From NCBI GenBank assembly GCA_035712365.1, contig DASTAW010000031.1, positions 1 to 64,000 of the forward strand: a DNA stretch of 64,000 bases, given 5' to 3'. This document shows positions 1-8,977 of the stretch, piece after piece. Origin of the DNA: Terriglobia bacterium. Lineage in GTDB: Bacteria > Acidobacteriota > Terriglobia > UBA7540. Below the pieces are notes generated by a model, which was not told the origin of the DNA, searched no databases, and saw only the letters and a program-made list of their open reading frames with translations. Numbering within the stretch: the first letter of the stretch is position 1; the number at the start of each line of letters is the position of its first letter. The position numbers and the translations under genes are program-made.

Positions 1-972
1 CGTGCAGAGGACCACTCCGGACAAGGCGCAGACCAGGGGAATCTTGCAGCTTTGGATCGTGGAATAACCGCGCCGCGAAAGGGCATCACAAACTCGGCCT
101 CCGATCAAGCTGCCCACAACCCCGCAAGTGAAGGGAATGGCCGCGATCCAGCCGCTATTGGCGATGCTGAGATGCCATTGGATTTCGAGATACTGGGGCA
201 GCCAGGCAAAGTAGAGCCAGGACATGTACACAATGCCAAAAAACCCGCACACCATTCCCCACGTCGTGCTGAACCCAAACAGCCGCCCCCAGTCCCGCCA
301 CGCCATGGGCTGCGTCTCACGGTCTGCATTGGAAAGGTAGTCGTTCTCGGCGTCGGTCAGGCGCAGGTGTTTGGGATCACGATGCAGGGTGTAGAAAACA
401 ATCCCCACCGCCAGGCCGGCGATTCCCATGGTGATAAACATCCAGCGCCAGCCGAAATGCAGCATCAGAATGGTAAGCAGTGGAGCTGCAATCGCTGTTC
501 CCAGGCTGCTGGAGCAGTTCCAGATGCCGGTGGCCAGGCCGCGGTCCCGCGACGCAAACCAGTCCGCCACGATGCGGGCGCAGCTTGGAAACTGCGGGGA
601 CTCGCCGAGCCCCAGCAAGCCGCGCACCGCCAGAAACTGCCGGAAGCTCGTGACCATTCCTCCGAGCACCTGGGCAAATGACCACAGGGCGAGCCCAGCC
701 GAAAGCACCAGCCGCGCGCCAAACCGGTCCACCACCGCCCCGGCAGGCAGTTGGCTGAAGGCATAAACCAGAAGAAACGCCGAGAGCAGGACGCCACTGT
801 GCGCAATGGAAATTCCCAGGTCCTGCCGGATCAGCGGCAGGCCAACGGCCAGGCTGGCCCGATCAACGTAGTTGATAACCCCGCTGAAAACGAGAAGCGC
901 CAGCGCTGTCCTTTGAATCCGCCGGATGCGAATGGAAGGAGCAGGAAGCGCCGAATTGTCTACGTCGCGCAT
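1..972 (-). CDS. MFS transporter (ACS/hexuronate-like), 3' end outside window
   Basis: The minus-strand frame is open from an ATG at 972 to the window edge, giving 324 codons with no stop. It starts MRDVDNSALP and enters a first membrane helix with the motif NYVDRASLAVGLPLIRQDLG. This is typical of the anion:cation symporter branch of the major facilitator superfamily, which imports sugar acids and other organic anions across the inner membrane. The loop 2-3 signature is present as AGAVVDRFGARLV. At least seven hydrophobic segments are visible. The substrate cannot be read from sequence. The gene is cut by the window edge, so the C-terminal helices are missing. A second, broken MFS gene lies at 35508-36790. 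Confidence 0.85.
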   Translation of the reverse strand, partial: MRDVDNSALPAPSIRIRRIQRTALALLVFSGVINYVDRASLAVGLPLIRQDLGISIAHSGVLLSAFLLVYAFSQLPAGAVVDRFGARLVLSAGLALWSFAQVLGGMVTSFRQFLAVRGLLGLGESPQFPSCARIVADWFASRDRGLATGIWNCSSSLGTAIAAPLLTILMLHFGWRWMFITMGIAGLAVGIVFYTLHRDPKHLRLTDAENDYLSNADRETQPMAWRDWGRLFGFSTTWGMVCGFFGIVYMSWLYFAWLPQYLEIQWHLSIANSGWIAAIPFTCGVVGSLIGGRVCDALSRRGYSTIQSCKIPLVCALSGVVLCT

Positions 973-1233
973 TAATCCTCGTTTTTGGTTAAGGTCGATG
1001 GGTGACATTGCAAAGGCGTAGCAAGTATGAAGCTTTGCGTTGTGTAAGGCAATAAAAACCGCCAAAATCAAACCTGTCCGATGATTCCATTAGAGGTGCG
1101 TGTTTCGACCTGAAGAAGAATAGCAAGTGGCGCTCTGCCGCCGAGTTTCGAGACATCTGTTCTACGCCGCCGCCTGATATAGTTAGAGAGAGTGCAACCG
1201 GCCCCGCGCGACGCGTGGGGCTGCGATCCCATC

Positions 1234-3183
1234 ATGATTCAGCTTTCTTCAGGCGGTAAGCAGTTCGGACCCAAGGTACTGTTCGAAGGCCTCGACTGGC
1301 TTCTGACGCCGGGCGACCGCGTCGGCCTGGTGGGCGCGAACGGCACCGGAAAGTCGACCTTGCTGAAAGTGCTGGCCGGGCTTGAAACTCTGGATGTTGG
1401 CACACTCTCCACAGCCAGGGGCATCACCCGCGGATACCTTCCCCAGGACGGTCTTGAACTCGCCGGCCGCAGTGTGCTCGAAGAGTGCCTTTCGGCGTTT
1501 GGAAACCTGCTCGAAATGGAAACGGAGATTGAGGAGCTCACGCACCGCATGGCGGACCTTGACCCGGCGAGTGAGGAATACGCGCAAGTGGCCGAGCGTT
1601 ACCACGCCCTGGAGACGGAGTTCCAGCATCGCGATGGGTATTCACTGGAAGCTAGAGCGGGCGCAGTGCTCAACGGCCTGGGATTCTCGCGGGACGACCA
1701 AGCGCGGCTGACCGAGGAGTTTTCCGGCGGGTGGCAGATGCGCATCGCGCTGGCCAAGCTCCTGCTGACCAGGCCGAACCTTCTGCTGCTGGATGAGCCC
1801 ACCAACCACCTCGATCTGGAATCGCGCAACTGGCTTGAACAGTATCTCGAAGACTATCCACACGCCGTTGTTCTGGTGTCGCATGACCGCTATTTTCTCG
1901 ACGTCACGGTCAACAAGGTCGTCGAAATCTGGAACCGGCGCGCCTGGTTTTACGCGGGCAACTACGACCGCTATCTCACCCAGAAAGAAGAACGCAAAGC
2001 GCAGCTTGAGGCTGCTTACAGGAACCAGCAGGACCGTATCCATCATCTGGAAGTGTTCATCAATCGTTTCCGTTACCAGGCGACCAAGGCACGGCAGGTA
2101 CAAAGCCGGATCAAAGAACTTGAAAAGATCGAACGGATCGAGCTGCCGTCCGAGGAGAAAACCATTCGCTTTTCTTTCCCACAGCCGCCGGCAAGCGGGC
2201 GCCTGGTAGCGGAATTTCGTGAGGTCTCCAAGAGCTACGGCGATAAGCAGGTGTTCGCGGGCGTGAACTTCGCCATCAAGCGCGGCGACCGCGTGGCCCT
2301 GGTGGGCGTGAACGGAGCCGGCAAATCGACGTTGATCAAGCTGCTGGCAGGTGTGGAACCGGCGACAGCCGGCGAGACGCTCCCGGGTCACCATGTGGAA
2401 GTGGATTACTTTGCCCAGGACCAGTATAAGGCGCTCGACCCGGAAGCGCGCCTGATTGATGACATTGGGGGCGTGGCGCCGGCAGCGCTTAGCGGCCAGA
2501 CCCAACTTCGCACGCTGTTGGGAAGCTTCTTGTTTTCTGAGGACGAAGTCTTTAAGCGAGTCGGGGTGCTTTCCGGCGGAGAGCGCAATCGCTACGCCCT
2601 CGCGCGCATGCTGCTGCGTCCGGCGAATTTTCTGCTGCTCGACGAGCCTACCAACCACCTGGATCTGCGCGCCAAAGACGTTCTGCTGGAGGCGCTGGGA
2701 AAATACACGGGCACGGTGGTATTCGTTTCGCACGACCGCTACTTCATCGATCATCTGGCCACGCGCGTCTTCGAAATCGGCGGCGGAGAGGTCCACGACT
2801 ATCCAGGCAACTATGAGGACTATTTGTGGCAGAAAAATGGGCGGCCTCCACGCCCGGACGATACAAGGGCTGAAACACAGCCTGCCATGCCTGCCAATGC
2901 TAACGGAAATAAGAGCAAGGAAGAACAGGACATCGCGGCAAAAAGACTCAATCCAATCCTGGTTCGCCGAATGGCGGACCGCGGCGAGGAACTCGAAGAA
3001 GCTATCGCACGCGCGGAAGCGGAAATTGCCTCCTGCGAGCTCGAGCTGGCGAACTTCAGGAGCGCGGAGGGATCCATCCGCCTCTCGAGGAGAATTGAAG
3101 AATTGCGCCAGGCCATTGGCGAGATGATGCGCGAGTGGGGAGAGATTGAGATGTCCCTCGATGAATCCGCGGAGCAGAATTGA
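1234..3183 (+). CDS. ABC-F family ATP-binding protein
   Basis: A 649-residue soluble protein with two ABC ATPase domains and no membrane segments, the hallmark of ABC-F ribosome-associated ATPases (EttA/Uup/YheS group). Walker A motifs are GANGTGKST near residue 37 and GVNGAGKST near 357. Signature motifs are FSGGWQMR near 162 and LSGGERNR near 445, and both domains carry LLLLDEPTNHLD-type Walker B motifs. The linker is charged and helical (QDRIHHLEVFINRF). The C-terminus ends in a coiled coil of about 80 residues as in Uup/YheS. The frame stays open upstream to a GTG at 1192, but the ATG at 1234 (MIQLSSGGKQFG) starts where the family starts. ABC-F proteins rescue or tune translating ribosomes; the exact subfamily is uncertain. 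Confidence 0.9.
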   Translation: MIQLSSGGKQFGPKVLFEGLDWLLTPGDRVGLVGANGTGKSTLLKVLAGLETLDVGTLSTARGITRGYLPQDGLELAGRSVLEECLSAFGNLLEMETEIEELTHRMADLDPASEEYAQVAERYHALETEFQHRDGYSLEARAGAVLNGLGFSRDDQARLTEEFSGGWQMRIALAKLLLTRPNLLLLDEPTNHLDLESRNWLEQYLEDYPHAVVLVSHDRYFLDVTVNKVVEIWNRRAWFYAGNYDRYLTQKEERKAQLEAAYRNQQDRIHHLEVFINRFRYQATKARQVQSRIKELEKIERIELPSEEKTIRFSFPQPPASGRLVAEFREVSKSYGDKQVFAGVNFAIKRGDRVALVGVNGAGKSTLIKLLAGVEPATAGETLPGHHVEVDYFAQDQYKALDPEARLIDDIGGVAPAALSGQTQLRTLLGSFLFSEDEVFKRVGVLSGGERNRYALARMLLRPANFLLLDEPTNHLDLRAKDVLLEALGKYTGTVVFVSHDRYFIDHLATRVFEIGGGEVHDYPGNYEDYLWQKNGRPPRPDDTRAETQPAMPANANGNKSKEEQDIAAKRLNPILVRRMADRGEELEEAIARAEAEIASCELELANFRSAEGSIRLSRRIEELRQAIGEMMREWGEIEMSLDESAEQN

Positions 3184-3197
3184 CCCGGGGAAGCGGA

Positions 3198-3968
3198 TTA
3201 CCGATTGCGTAAGGCACGACGGTCTTTTCTGCCGAGAAGCCGGCTGAACCCTATTCTGAGGAAATCAAAATAGCGGTCGACCACGCGTTCCTTAAGCGGA
3301 ATGATGGCGTTGTCGGTGATGCGAATTTCTTCGGGGCACACCTTCGTGCAGCATTTCGTGATGTTACAGAATCCAATTCCCTCTGCGTTCTTCAACTCCT
3401 CCACACGATCTTCGATATCCATGGGATGCATATCGAGTGAGGCGACGTAGACAAAGAACCGCGGGCCAACGAACTGTTGATGCAGGCGATGATCGCGCAG
3501 CACGTGGCACACGTTCTGGCACAGGAAGCATTCGATGCACTTATGAAACTCCTGGATGCGGTCAACGTCCTCCTGGACCATCCGCCAGGTGCCATCGGGA
3601 AAATCCGGTTTGCGCGGCTTGAAAGGCTTGATCTTCTTCTTCACCTCATAATTCCATGAAACGTCCGTGACCAGGTCCTTGACCAAGGGGAAAGTCCGCA
3701 TGGGCTGGACGGTGATGGGCGCATCCAGCGGCAGTTGATTCAGGCGCGTCATGCACATCAGCTTCGGCATTCCGTTGATTTCCGCCGAGCACGACCCGCA
3801 TTTGCCAACTTTGCAATTCCAGCGCACCGCCAGGTCCTGCGCCTGTTTTGCCTGAATTTCATGAACCGCGTCCAGGACCACCATTCCCGGTGATATTTCG
3901 AGGCTGTAGTCCCGGAACTCCCCGCCACCGGAGTCGCCACGCCAAATCCTGAAGGTTGCCGTCGCCAT
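3198..3968 (-). CDS. sdhB: Succinate dehydrogenase/fumarate reductase iron-sulfur subunit
   Basis: A 256-residue protein that passes electrons from the flavoprotein to the membrane anchor of complex II. An N-terminal plant-type ferredoxin domain carries the [2Fe-2S] cysteines in CKVGKCGSCSAEING. The C-terminal half has CIECFLCQNVC ([4Fe-4S]) and CNITKCCTKVCPE ([3Fe-4S] plus fourth ligands). The ATG at 3968 overlaps the TAA of sdhA by one base (TAATG), so the genes are translationally coupled. It is the last gene of an sdhC-sdhA-sdhB operon on the minus strand. It converges on the ABC-F gene, with only 14 bases between the two stop codons. Confidence 0.95.
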   Translation of the reverse strand: MATATFRIWRGDSGGGEFRDYSLEISPGMVVLDAVHEIQAKQAQDLAVRWNCKVGKCGSCSAEINGMPKLMCMTRLNQLPLDAPITVQPMRTFPLVKDLVTDVSWNYEVKKKIKPFKPRKPDFPDGTWRMVQEDVDRIQEFHKCIECFLCQNVCHVLRDHRLHQQFVGPRFFVYVASLDMHPMDIEDRVEELKNAEGIGFCNITKCCTKVCPEEIRITDNAIIPLKERVVDRYFDFLRIGFSRLLGRKDRRALRNR

Positions 3969-5779
3969 TATTTCATCTCCTCGACGATCTGCTTGAGCTC
4001 TGCCGGCAATTCCGGGAGCGGCTTGCGGGCAATCTGCATTTTCCCGTCAGGCCCCTGGCGAATTATAAGATTGGATTTCCCGCTTGCATCGTCTCGGCCG
4101 GGATAATCGTCTCGGAAATGCGCGCCCCGGCTTTCTTTGCGTTCGATTGCCGCCCTGGTGATGGCTTCGGAAATCAGAAGAAGGTTCGAGAGGTCCAGTG
4201 CCGTGTGCCAGCCTGGATTGTATTCCCGATTTCCCACGACGCCCGCCCGGCGTCTTCTTTCGCCTAACTGTTCGATCACTTCCAGCGCCCGATGCATGTC
4301 TTCCTCCCGTCGCACGATTCCCACAAGGTCCTGCATGGTTTCCTGCAGGTCTCGCTGGATGAGGAAAGGACTCTCGCCTGATGGCCGGTCGAAGGGTTCA
4401 AGGGCCTGCCGCGCTGCCGCCCCCACCTCTTCGGCGCTCACTTGGCCTGCCTGATGCTCCTGGGCGAAAGCAGCGGCGTGGGCGCCCGCGCGCTTGCCGA
4501 AAACCAGCAGGTCCGAAAGCGAGTTGCCGCCCAGGCGGTTCGCGCCATGCAAGCCGGCGGCGCACTCGCCAGCGGCGAACAGGCCCGGCACCGTCGACAT
4601 CTGAGTTTCCGGGTGGACCCGCACGCCGCCCATCACGTAATGGGTGGTGGGGCCAACTTCCATGGGTTCCTTTGTGATATCGATATCTGCAAGCTGCTTA
4701 AACTGGTGATACATGCTGGGCAGTTTTCTCTTGATGTGTTCGGCCGAATGCGGCATTTTTTCCCTGATCCATGCGATATCCAGGAATACACCGCCGTGCG
4801 GACTGCCGCGGCCTTCCCGGACCTCCCGCACAATCGCCCGCGCGACGTGATCGCGGGTGAGCAGTTCCGGCGGACGGCGCGCCGACCTGTCACCCTGGGT
4901 GTATCTCCAGCCCTCCTCGGCGTTATCTGCTGTTTGATTTTTGTAGAGAGGAGGGATGTCGTCAAACATGAACCGCCGGCCGTCCTTGTTCTTGAGAGTC
5001 CCTCCTTCACCGCGGACGCCTTCGGTCACCAGAATGCCGCGCACGCTCGGGGGCCAGACCATTCCGGTGGGATGGAACTGCACGAATTCCATGTCTTTGA
5101 GTTCCGCTCCGGCACGATAGGCAAGGGCCAGGCCGTCCGCCGTATACTCCCAACTGTTGCTGGTGATCTTATAGGCGCGTCCGATTCCGCCCGTCGCCAG
5201 GACCACGGCCCTGGCATGGTAGAGCTGGAAGCGCCCCCGCTCGCGGTCATAGCCGAAGGCCCCGACGACACGGTCACCGTCTTTCAGCAGCGTGATGACG
5301 ACGCACTCCATGTGAACGTCGATCCCTTGGTGGATTCCGTAGTCCTGCAGGGTGCGGATCATCTCGAGACCGGTGCGGTCCCCCACATGCGCCAACCGCG
5401 GATATTTGTGGCCCCCGAAGTTGCGTTGCAGGATCTTGCCCTGGGCAGTCCGGTCGAACACCGCCCCCCACGCCTCAAGCTCACGAACGCAGTCCGGCGC
5501 TTCCTGGGCATGGATCTGGGCCATGCGCGGCTCATTCAAGTACTGGCCGCCGCGCATTGTGTCCGCGAAATGGACTTTCCAGTTGTCGCGCTCGTCCACG
5601 TTGGCAAGCGCCGCCGCAATTCCTCCTTCTGCCATCACGGTATGGGCCTTGCCGAGCAAACTTTTGGTGACGATCCCCACGGACACGCCCGCTGCCGAGG
5701 CTGCGATGGCCGCGCGAAGCCCGGCTCCTCCCGCGCCAATCACCAGCACGTCGTGCTCGTGAACCTGGTATTCCGGCAT
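3968..5779 (-). CDS. sdhA: Succinate dehydrogenase/fumarate reductase flavoprotein subunit
   Basis: A 603-residue FAD subunit that oxidises succinate to fumarate. The dinucleotide fold is at the N-terminus (VIGAGGAGLRAAIAAS). The likely covalent FAD site is the His in KAHTVMAEGGIAAAL, and the active-site region includes the FGGHKYPR and HPTGMVWP motifs. The frame is open 29 codons further upstream, but that part lies inside sdhC. The ATG at 5779 starts MPEYQVHEHDV and overlaps the sdhC TGA by one base (TGATG), so it is the supported start. The same one-base coupling recurs at the sdhA/sdhB junction, implying stoichiometric expression. Confidence 0.95.
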   Translation of the reverse strand: MPEYQVHEHDVLVIGAGGAGLRAAIAASAAGVSVGIVTKSLLGKAHTVMAEGGIAAALANVDERDNWKVHFADTMRGGQYLNEPRMAQIHAQEAPDCVRELEAWGAVFDRTAQGKILQRNFGGHKYPRLAHVGDRTGLEMIRTLQDYGIHQGIDVHMECVVITLLKDGDRVVGAFGYDRERGRFQLYHARAVVLATGGIGRAYKITSNSWEYTADGLALAYRAGAELKDMEFVQFHPTGMVWPPSVRGILVTEGVRGEGGTLKNKDGRRFMFDDIPPLYKNQTADNAEEGWRYTQGDRSARRPPELLTRDHVARAIVREVREGRGSPHGGVFLDIAWIREKMPHSAEHIKRKLPSMYHQFKQLADIDITKEPMEVGPTTHYVMGGVRVHPETQMSTVPGLFAAGECAAGLHGANRLGGNSLSDLLVFGKRAGAHAAAFAQEHQAGQVSAEEVGAAARQALEPFDRPSGESPFLIQRDLQETMQDLVGIVRREEDMHRALEVIEQLGERRRRAGVVGNREYNPGWHTALDLSNLLLISEAITRAAIERKESRGAHFRDDYPGRDDASGKSNLIIRQGPDGKMQIARKPLPELPAELKQIVEEMK

Positions 5780-6558
5780 CAGAAGATCCTCCAGTCCGTC
5801 CATATTCCCATCGAGCACATTCGCACGTAGAAATCCGCAAAGGCTACCCAGAACAGACTGAGCCATGCGTATCTCATGTGGTACATGTTCAGCGCGCTGA
5901 CACAGCTATAGGCTTTTCTGCGGGCCGGTGACAACGCGGCCATCAGTCCGCCGGTCAGATGGCGAAGCGAGTGGCATCCCAGCGTGTAGCCCCCCAGCAG
6001 AATCACATTGATGAGCAGCACAAGGCTCCCAACGTGGACACCGAAGTGGCCGTTGAACCAGAAGCCCCGCCAGGCGTCGGTTGCGAGGAGCACGAGGAAA
6101 AGCAACGCGAGGTAGAGAAAGTAACGATGAAAGTTCTGCAGGATTAAGGGCAACGATCGCTCGCCACGGTAGCACTTGCGCGGCTCCCCCACTGCGCATG
6201 AGGGCGGGTCAGCCCAGAAGGCCTTGTAATAGGCTCCCCGGTAGTAGTAGCAGGTGACGCGAAACCCTCCCGGCGCCCACAGGATCAGGATGGCTGCAGA
6301 AAAGGGGAACCAGCCTGGGTACCATGATGGCTTGGCGCCGAACCATGCGTGCGCGGGATCGCCGAACAATTCAGGCGAGTAGAAAGGCGAAAGATAGGGA
6401 CCGAAGCGGTAATGCGTTCCCTGGAGGGCCGCCCACGTTGCGTAAACCACAAAAGCCGAAAGGCCCAGGAACACCATCAACGGCTGCACCCACCACAGGT
6501 CCCTTCGTGACGTCTGGCCAAACCCTGCCCCGGCAATGGGCATGTTGATATCCGCCAT
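5779..6558 (-). CDS. sdhC: Succinate dehydrogenase membrane anchor, Sdh1-like single subunit
   Basis: A 259-residue membrane protein with about five hydrophobic helices, encoded where complex II anchors are expected. It is not a classical SdhC/SdhD pair nor the usual cytochrome b558 type. The block LSPFYSPELFG, the segment TCYYYRGAYYKAFWADPPSC and LILQNFHRYFLYL resemble, from memory, the single anchor of mycobacterial Sdh1. Cysteines are at 103, 121, 129, 195, 219 and 248; histidines in helices include 144, 171, 175, 196 and 200. The ATG at 6558 (MADINMPIAG) is preceded by a purine-rich GGGGGTCTTAAG. An upstream ATG at 6594 would add 12 residues and has no better support. First gene of the operon. 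Confidence 0.85.
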   Translation of the reverse strand: MADINMPIAGAGFGQTSRRDLWWVQPLMVFLGLSAFVVYATWAALQGTHYRFGPYLSPFYSPELFGDPAHAWFGAKPSWYPGWFPFSAAILILWAPGGFRVTCYYYRGAYYKAFWADPPSCAVGEPRKCYRGERSLPLILQNFHRYFLYLALLFLVLLATDAWRGFWFNGHFGVHVGSLVLLINVILLGGYTLGCHSLRHLTGGLMAALSPARRKAYSCVSALNMYHMRYAWLSLFWVAFADFYVRMCSMGIWTDWRIF

Positions 6559-6889
6559 CTTAAGACCCCCGATAAAATTGACGTTTGCGTGCATCCGCTC
6601 TTCGGGATGCCTTCAGAAGATTAGCGCAAGTGCCTCTGCAAAGAAAAGCGGACTTTCGTTCGTTGCCGCAACCTCCACGGCTTCGGGGCTGGAAATTGAT
6701 GCTGACTCATTTCGATCGCTGCTTTGTGGCGCGGCCATCGTGGCCGTGTCTTTTCAGGGAAGCACCGGCGAGGACGTCCGTGCCAGGAATCAAACTGAGT
6801 CACTGCCATAAACTTTGTAGAGTTGAAATTTCAATGCTGCGGCGGTAACATCCTGTGGGCTCTCAAAAAACAATTCAAGGTGGTGCGCC
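6559..6889. other. Divergent intergenic region between sdhCAB and a plus-strand gene
   Basis: This 331-base gap separates sdhC (minus) from the gene at 6890 (plus), so promoters for both must lie here. I could not identify a convincing -35/-10 pair, operator or structured RNA. The reading frames that cross it have no family-like sequence. Confidence 0.5.
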
Positions 6890-7246
6890 ATGCTCCGAGT
6901 GGTCCATGTTTTTGATGTCAAGCCTGGAGTGCAGGAGGCGTCGTTCATTGAGTGGCTGGACGCCCGTCTGGATGAGATCACCCAACGCTATGGATGCCTG
7001 GATCGCAAGACGTGGGTGTTCATTGACGGCATTCAGGGCAACTACGTCCAGGGCAGACCCGAGCGCCGTCCGAAATATTTGAATGAGGCTTTCTGGCCAT
7101 CACAGCAGCACGCCGATAACTTCCGGAAGTGGTTGATGTCCGACGAGGGCAAGGAGTTCAGACAAAGATGGTTCGATTCCGTCCAGAACCACACGGTGCT
7201 TCGCTACGTTAATGGCGACGCGCCACGCCCCGTTACGGATGATTAA
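6890..7246 (+). CDS. Hypothetical protein, 118 aa
   Basis: A short soluble protein starting MLRVVHVFDVKPGV. I do not recognise the family with certainty. The alternation of a strand (LRVVHVFDVKPG), an amphipathic helix (FIEWLDARLDEITQRYG), more strands and a final strand (HTVLRYVNG) looks like a ferredoxin-like dimeric alpha/beta barrel, a fold used by stress-responsive and monooxygenase-like proteins. That is an inference from pattern only. It stands alone, divergent from the sdh operon and convergent with tonB. No signal peptide or membrane segment is present. Confidence 0.6.
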   Translation: MLRVVHVFDVKPGVQEASFIEWLDARLDEITQRYGCLDRKTWVFIDGIQGNYVQGRPERRPKYLNEAFWPSQQHADNFRKWLMSDEGKEFRQRWFDSVQNHTVLRYVNGDAPRPVTDD

Positions 7247-7334
7247 GGAGCCGACCACCCGCCCCGGCTGCCGGCCATCCTCACCGCTGACTCCGCCCTG
7301 CGGAGGCTGGCGCCGGGCAATGGTTGAAGCCCTC

Positions 7335-8342
7335 CTACTGTTCCAGAGAGAAGTTTACGTCAATCTCGGTTTCCACTTCCACGGTTTGACCGTTCAGCAG
7401 TGTCGGTCGATATCGCCAACGTTCGACAGCCTCAAGCGCCGCGTGCACCAGAAGCGGATGCCCGCTCACGACCTTCAGGCCCTTGATCGTGCCGTCCGTT
7501 GCAATCAGAGCTTCCAGCCGCACAGTGCCCTGGATGCGGGCCAGTTTAGCAAGCTGGGGGTAGGCGGGCTTCGGACCATAGATCAGGTTGGCTGCTTCGA
7601 CCACGCCTCCGATCTTCATGCGTTCCGGGGTGGCAGGCTTTGCCGGAGCCGGCGGTGCGGGCGCCGTCGGGAGCATCAAGCTGCCGATCACTCCGTCCTG
7701 TCCGCCGGGCAAACCCGGAACGCTTCCAACAACCCCAACGCCGCTGGAAGGGGCGACGGGTTGGCTTCGGAATTTGGGAAGGGCCTTCGGAACCACAGCC
7801 GGCTCCTTCTCCAAATCCTCCACGGTAATTCGTTGAACTGGTACACGGGGAGCAGCAGGAGGAGGCGCGGGCGGGGGCGGAGGAAGAATGGTTACCCGGC
7901 CCAATGCAGCTTTCGGCAGCGCCTCGGAGTGAACCAGCGGGATGATCACCATGACGCCGATCGCCATCACCTCGATCATATAAGCGACCGGGAGGCTCGC
8001 ACGTTTCCAGTCGCTGGTTTTGGCCGCGCTGTAAACCAGGTAGGCGACGAAACCGCCGAGATTCAACAGGAAGGTCAGCGCCATCCACGGCCACCTGCGC
8101 AGACCCAAATGCCGCGAGTCGGCATACACATACGCCAGCATCAGCGCGGAAAAGAAAGAAATCGCCGCCACAACCCATGACTGAGTAGCCAGCGCTTTTG
8201 CTTGTGGCGCTTCCGCGAGCGGCAGCCCGAACCAGGCCAGGCAGAAGCCTGCCACAGCCGCGGTCACCGTCGTCAGCCAGTGCCGGCCATGCAGCACCGC
8301 TTCCCGGGTCGGCGATGAATCGAGCAGTGTGTCACTCAGCAT
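7335..8342 (-). CDS. TonB family energy transducer with extra N-terminal membrane helices
   Basis: A 335-residue protein. The last ~85 residues form a TonB C-terminal domain (KIGGVVEAANLIYGPKPAYP... GTVRLEALIATDGTIKGLKV... VERWRYRPTLLNGQTV), which contacts TonB boxes of outer-membrane receptors. A proline-rich periplasmic linker follows the membrane part (ILPPPPPAPPPAAP). Unlike classical TonB with one N-terminal helix, residues 20-155 contain about four hydrophobic segments, so energy coupling may differ or an ExbB-like partner contact may be built in. No exbB/exbD genes are adjacent. The ATG at 8342 is the first in frame. Confidence 0.85.
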   Translation of the reverse strand: MLSDTLLDSSPTREAVLHGRHWLTTVTAAVAGFCLAWFGLPLAEAPQAKALATQSWVVAAISFFSALMLAYVYADSRHLGLRRWPWMALTFLLNLGGFVAYLVYSAAKTSDWKRASLPVAYMIEVMAIGVMVIIPLVHSEALPKAALGRVTILPPPPPAPPPAAPRVPVQRITVEDLEKEPAVVPKALPKFRSQPVAPSSGVGVVGSVPGLPGGQDGVIGSLMLPTAPAPPAPAKPATPERMKIGGVVEAANLIYGPKPAYPQLAKLARIQGTVRLEALIATDGTIKGLKVVSGHPLLVHAALEAVERWRYRPTLLNGQTVEVETEIDVNFSLEQ

Positions 8343-8977
8343 CTCTCACCTTCCTCACCGCGAGTCGAGCTTGCATCGCGGTCTCAGCAGTGTTTGCGAT
8401 CAACGGGCCTGGCGCGGACGATCAAAGGCTGCGGTGCAAAAGCGCTCGGGCTCGCCCTCAAGGCGCAGTGCTCCTCATGCGCACCGCCTGCGATCTCCAT
8501 CAAACGCCTCGCACCGCCGGGCTCACCGGCAGTGGGGCAGCGCTTCTTAAACTTCCGGTCGATCTTCGGTTCGCGAAAAGGCGCCTTATCGCTTTTGCGC
8601 TTTCCTCTTTCTGCACATATAGACACCACCGCCCCGGCCGAAGTTCCAGAAAAGTTTTTCCAGACGCCAAGCCGACGCCCACGATTGAATGATTGAGCGA
8701 TTTACGATTGCGAGCAGGTAGCCAGGCTTTCCGTTTTGGGAACCGCTGCCTTAAGCATGGGGCAAGGGATTGTGCGCGCAGCGCACCACCTCGAGGTTTT
8801 TTGTTGGATCAACAATCGCACTTGCCGCTGGATTCCCACCCCACGATGGGCGACCGCCCCTTCTGCGCAAGACGAGACTTGGAATTTGGGTGGCCAAATC
8901 TGTCGTGCCCTGAGTAAGCGCCTCAATCCATCACGGCCCCGCCAACGAAGTCTTCTTCCGCTCAAAAGTCCCGCAGC
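8343..8977. other. Gene-less stretch between tonB and a CadC-like gene
   Basis: This 635-base stretch has no reading frame with recognisable protein character. The short frames here (for example 8384-8629 minus and 8394-8696 plus) are rich in Arg/Pro/Ala as expected of chance frames in GC-rich DNA. It must hold the tonB promoter at its left end. I see no strong terminator, repeat array or RNA gene, though a decayed gene cannot be excluded. Confidence 0.5.

Noticed and set aside
1192-1233. GTG start of the ABC-F protein 14 codons upstream
   Set aside because: The added residues are not family-like; the ATG at 1234 begins where homologues begin.
1642-2796. 384-aa minus-strand reading frame
   Set aside because: Antisense to the ABC-F gene with all its motifs.
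4442-5830. 462-aa plus-strand reading frame
   Set aside because: It is antisense to sdhA, whose protein has clear family motifs. The plus-strand product is His/Arg-rich without any recognisable domain.
8384-8696. Short frames on both strands between tonB and the CadC-like gene
   Set aside because: Compositionally like random GC-rich sequence, with no ribosome-binding site or family similarity.
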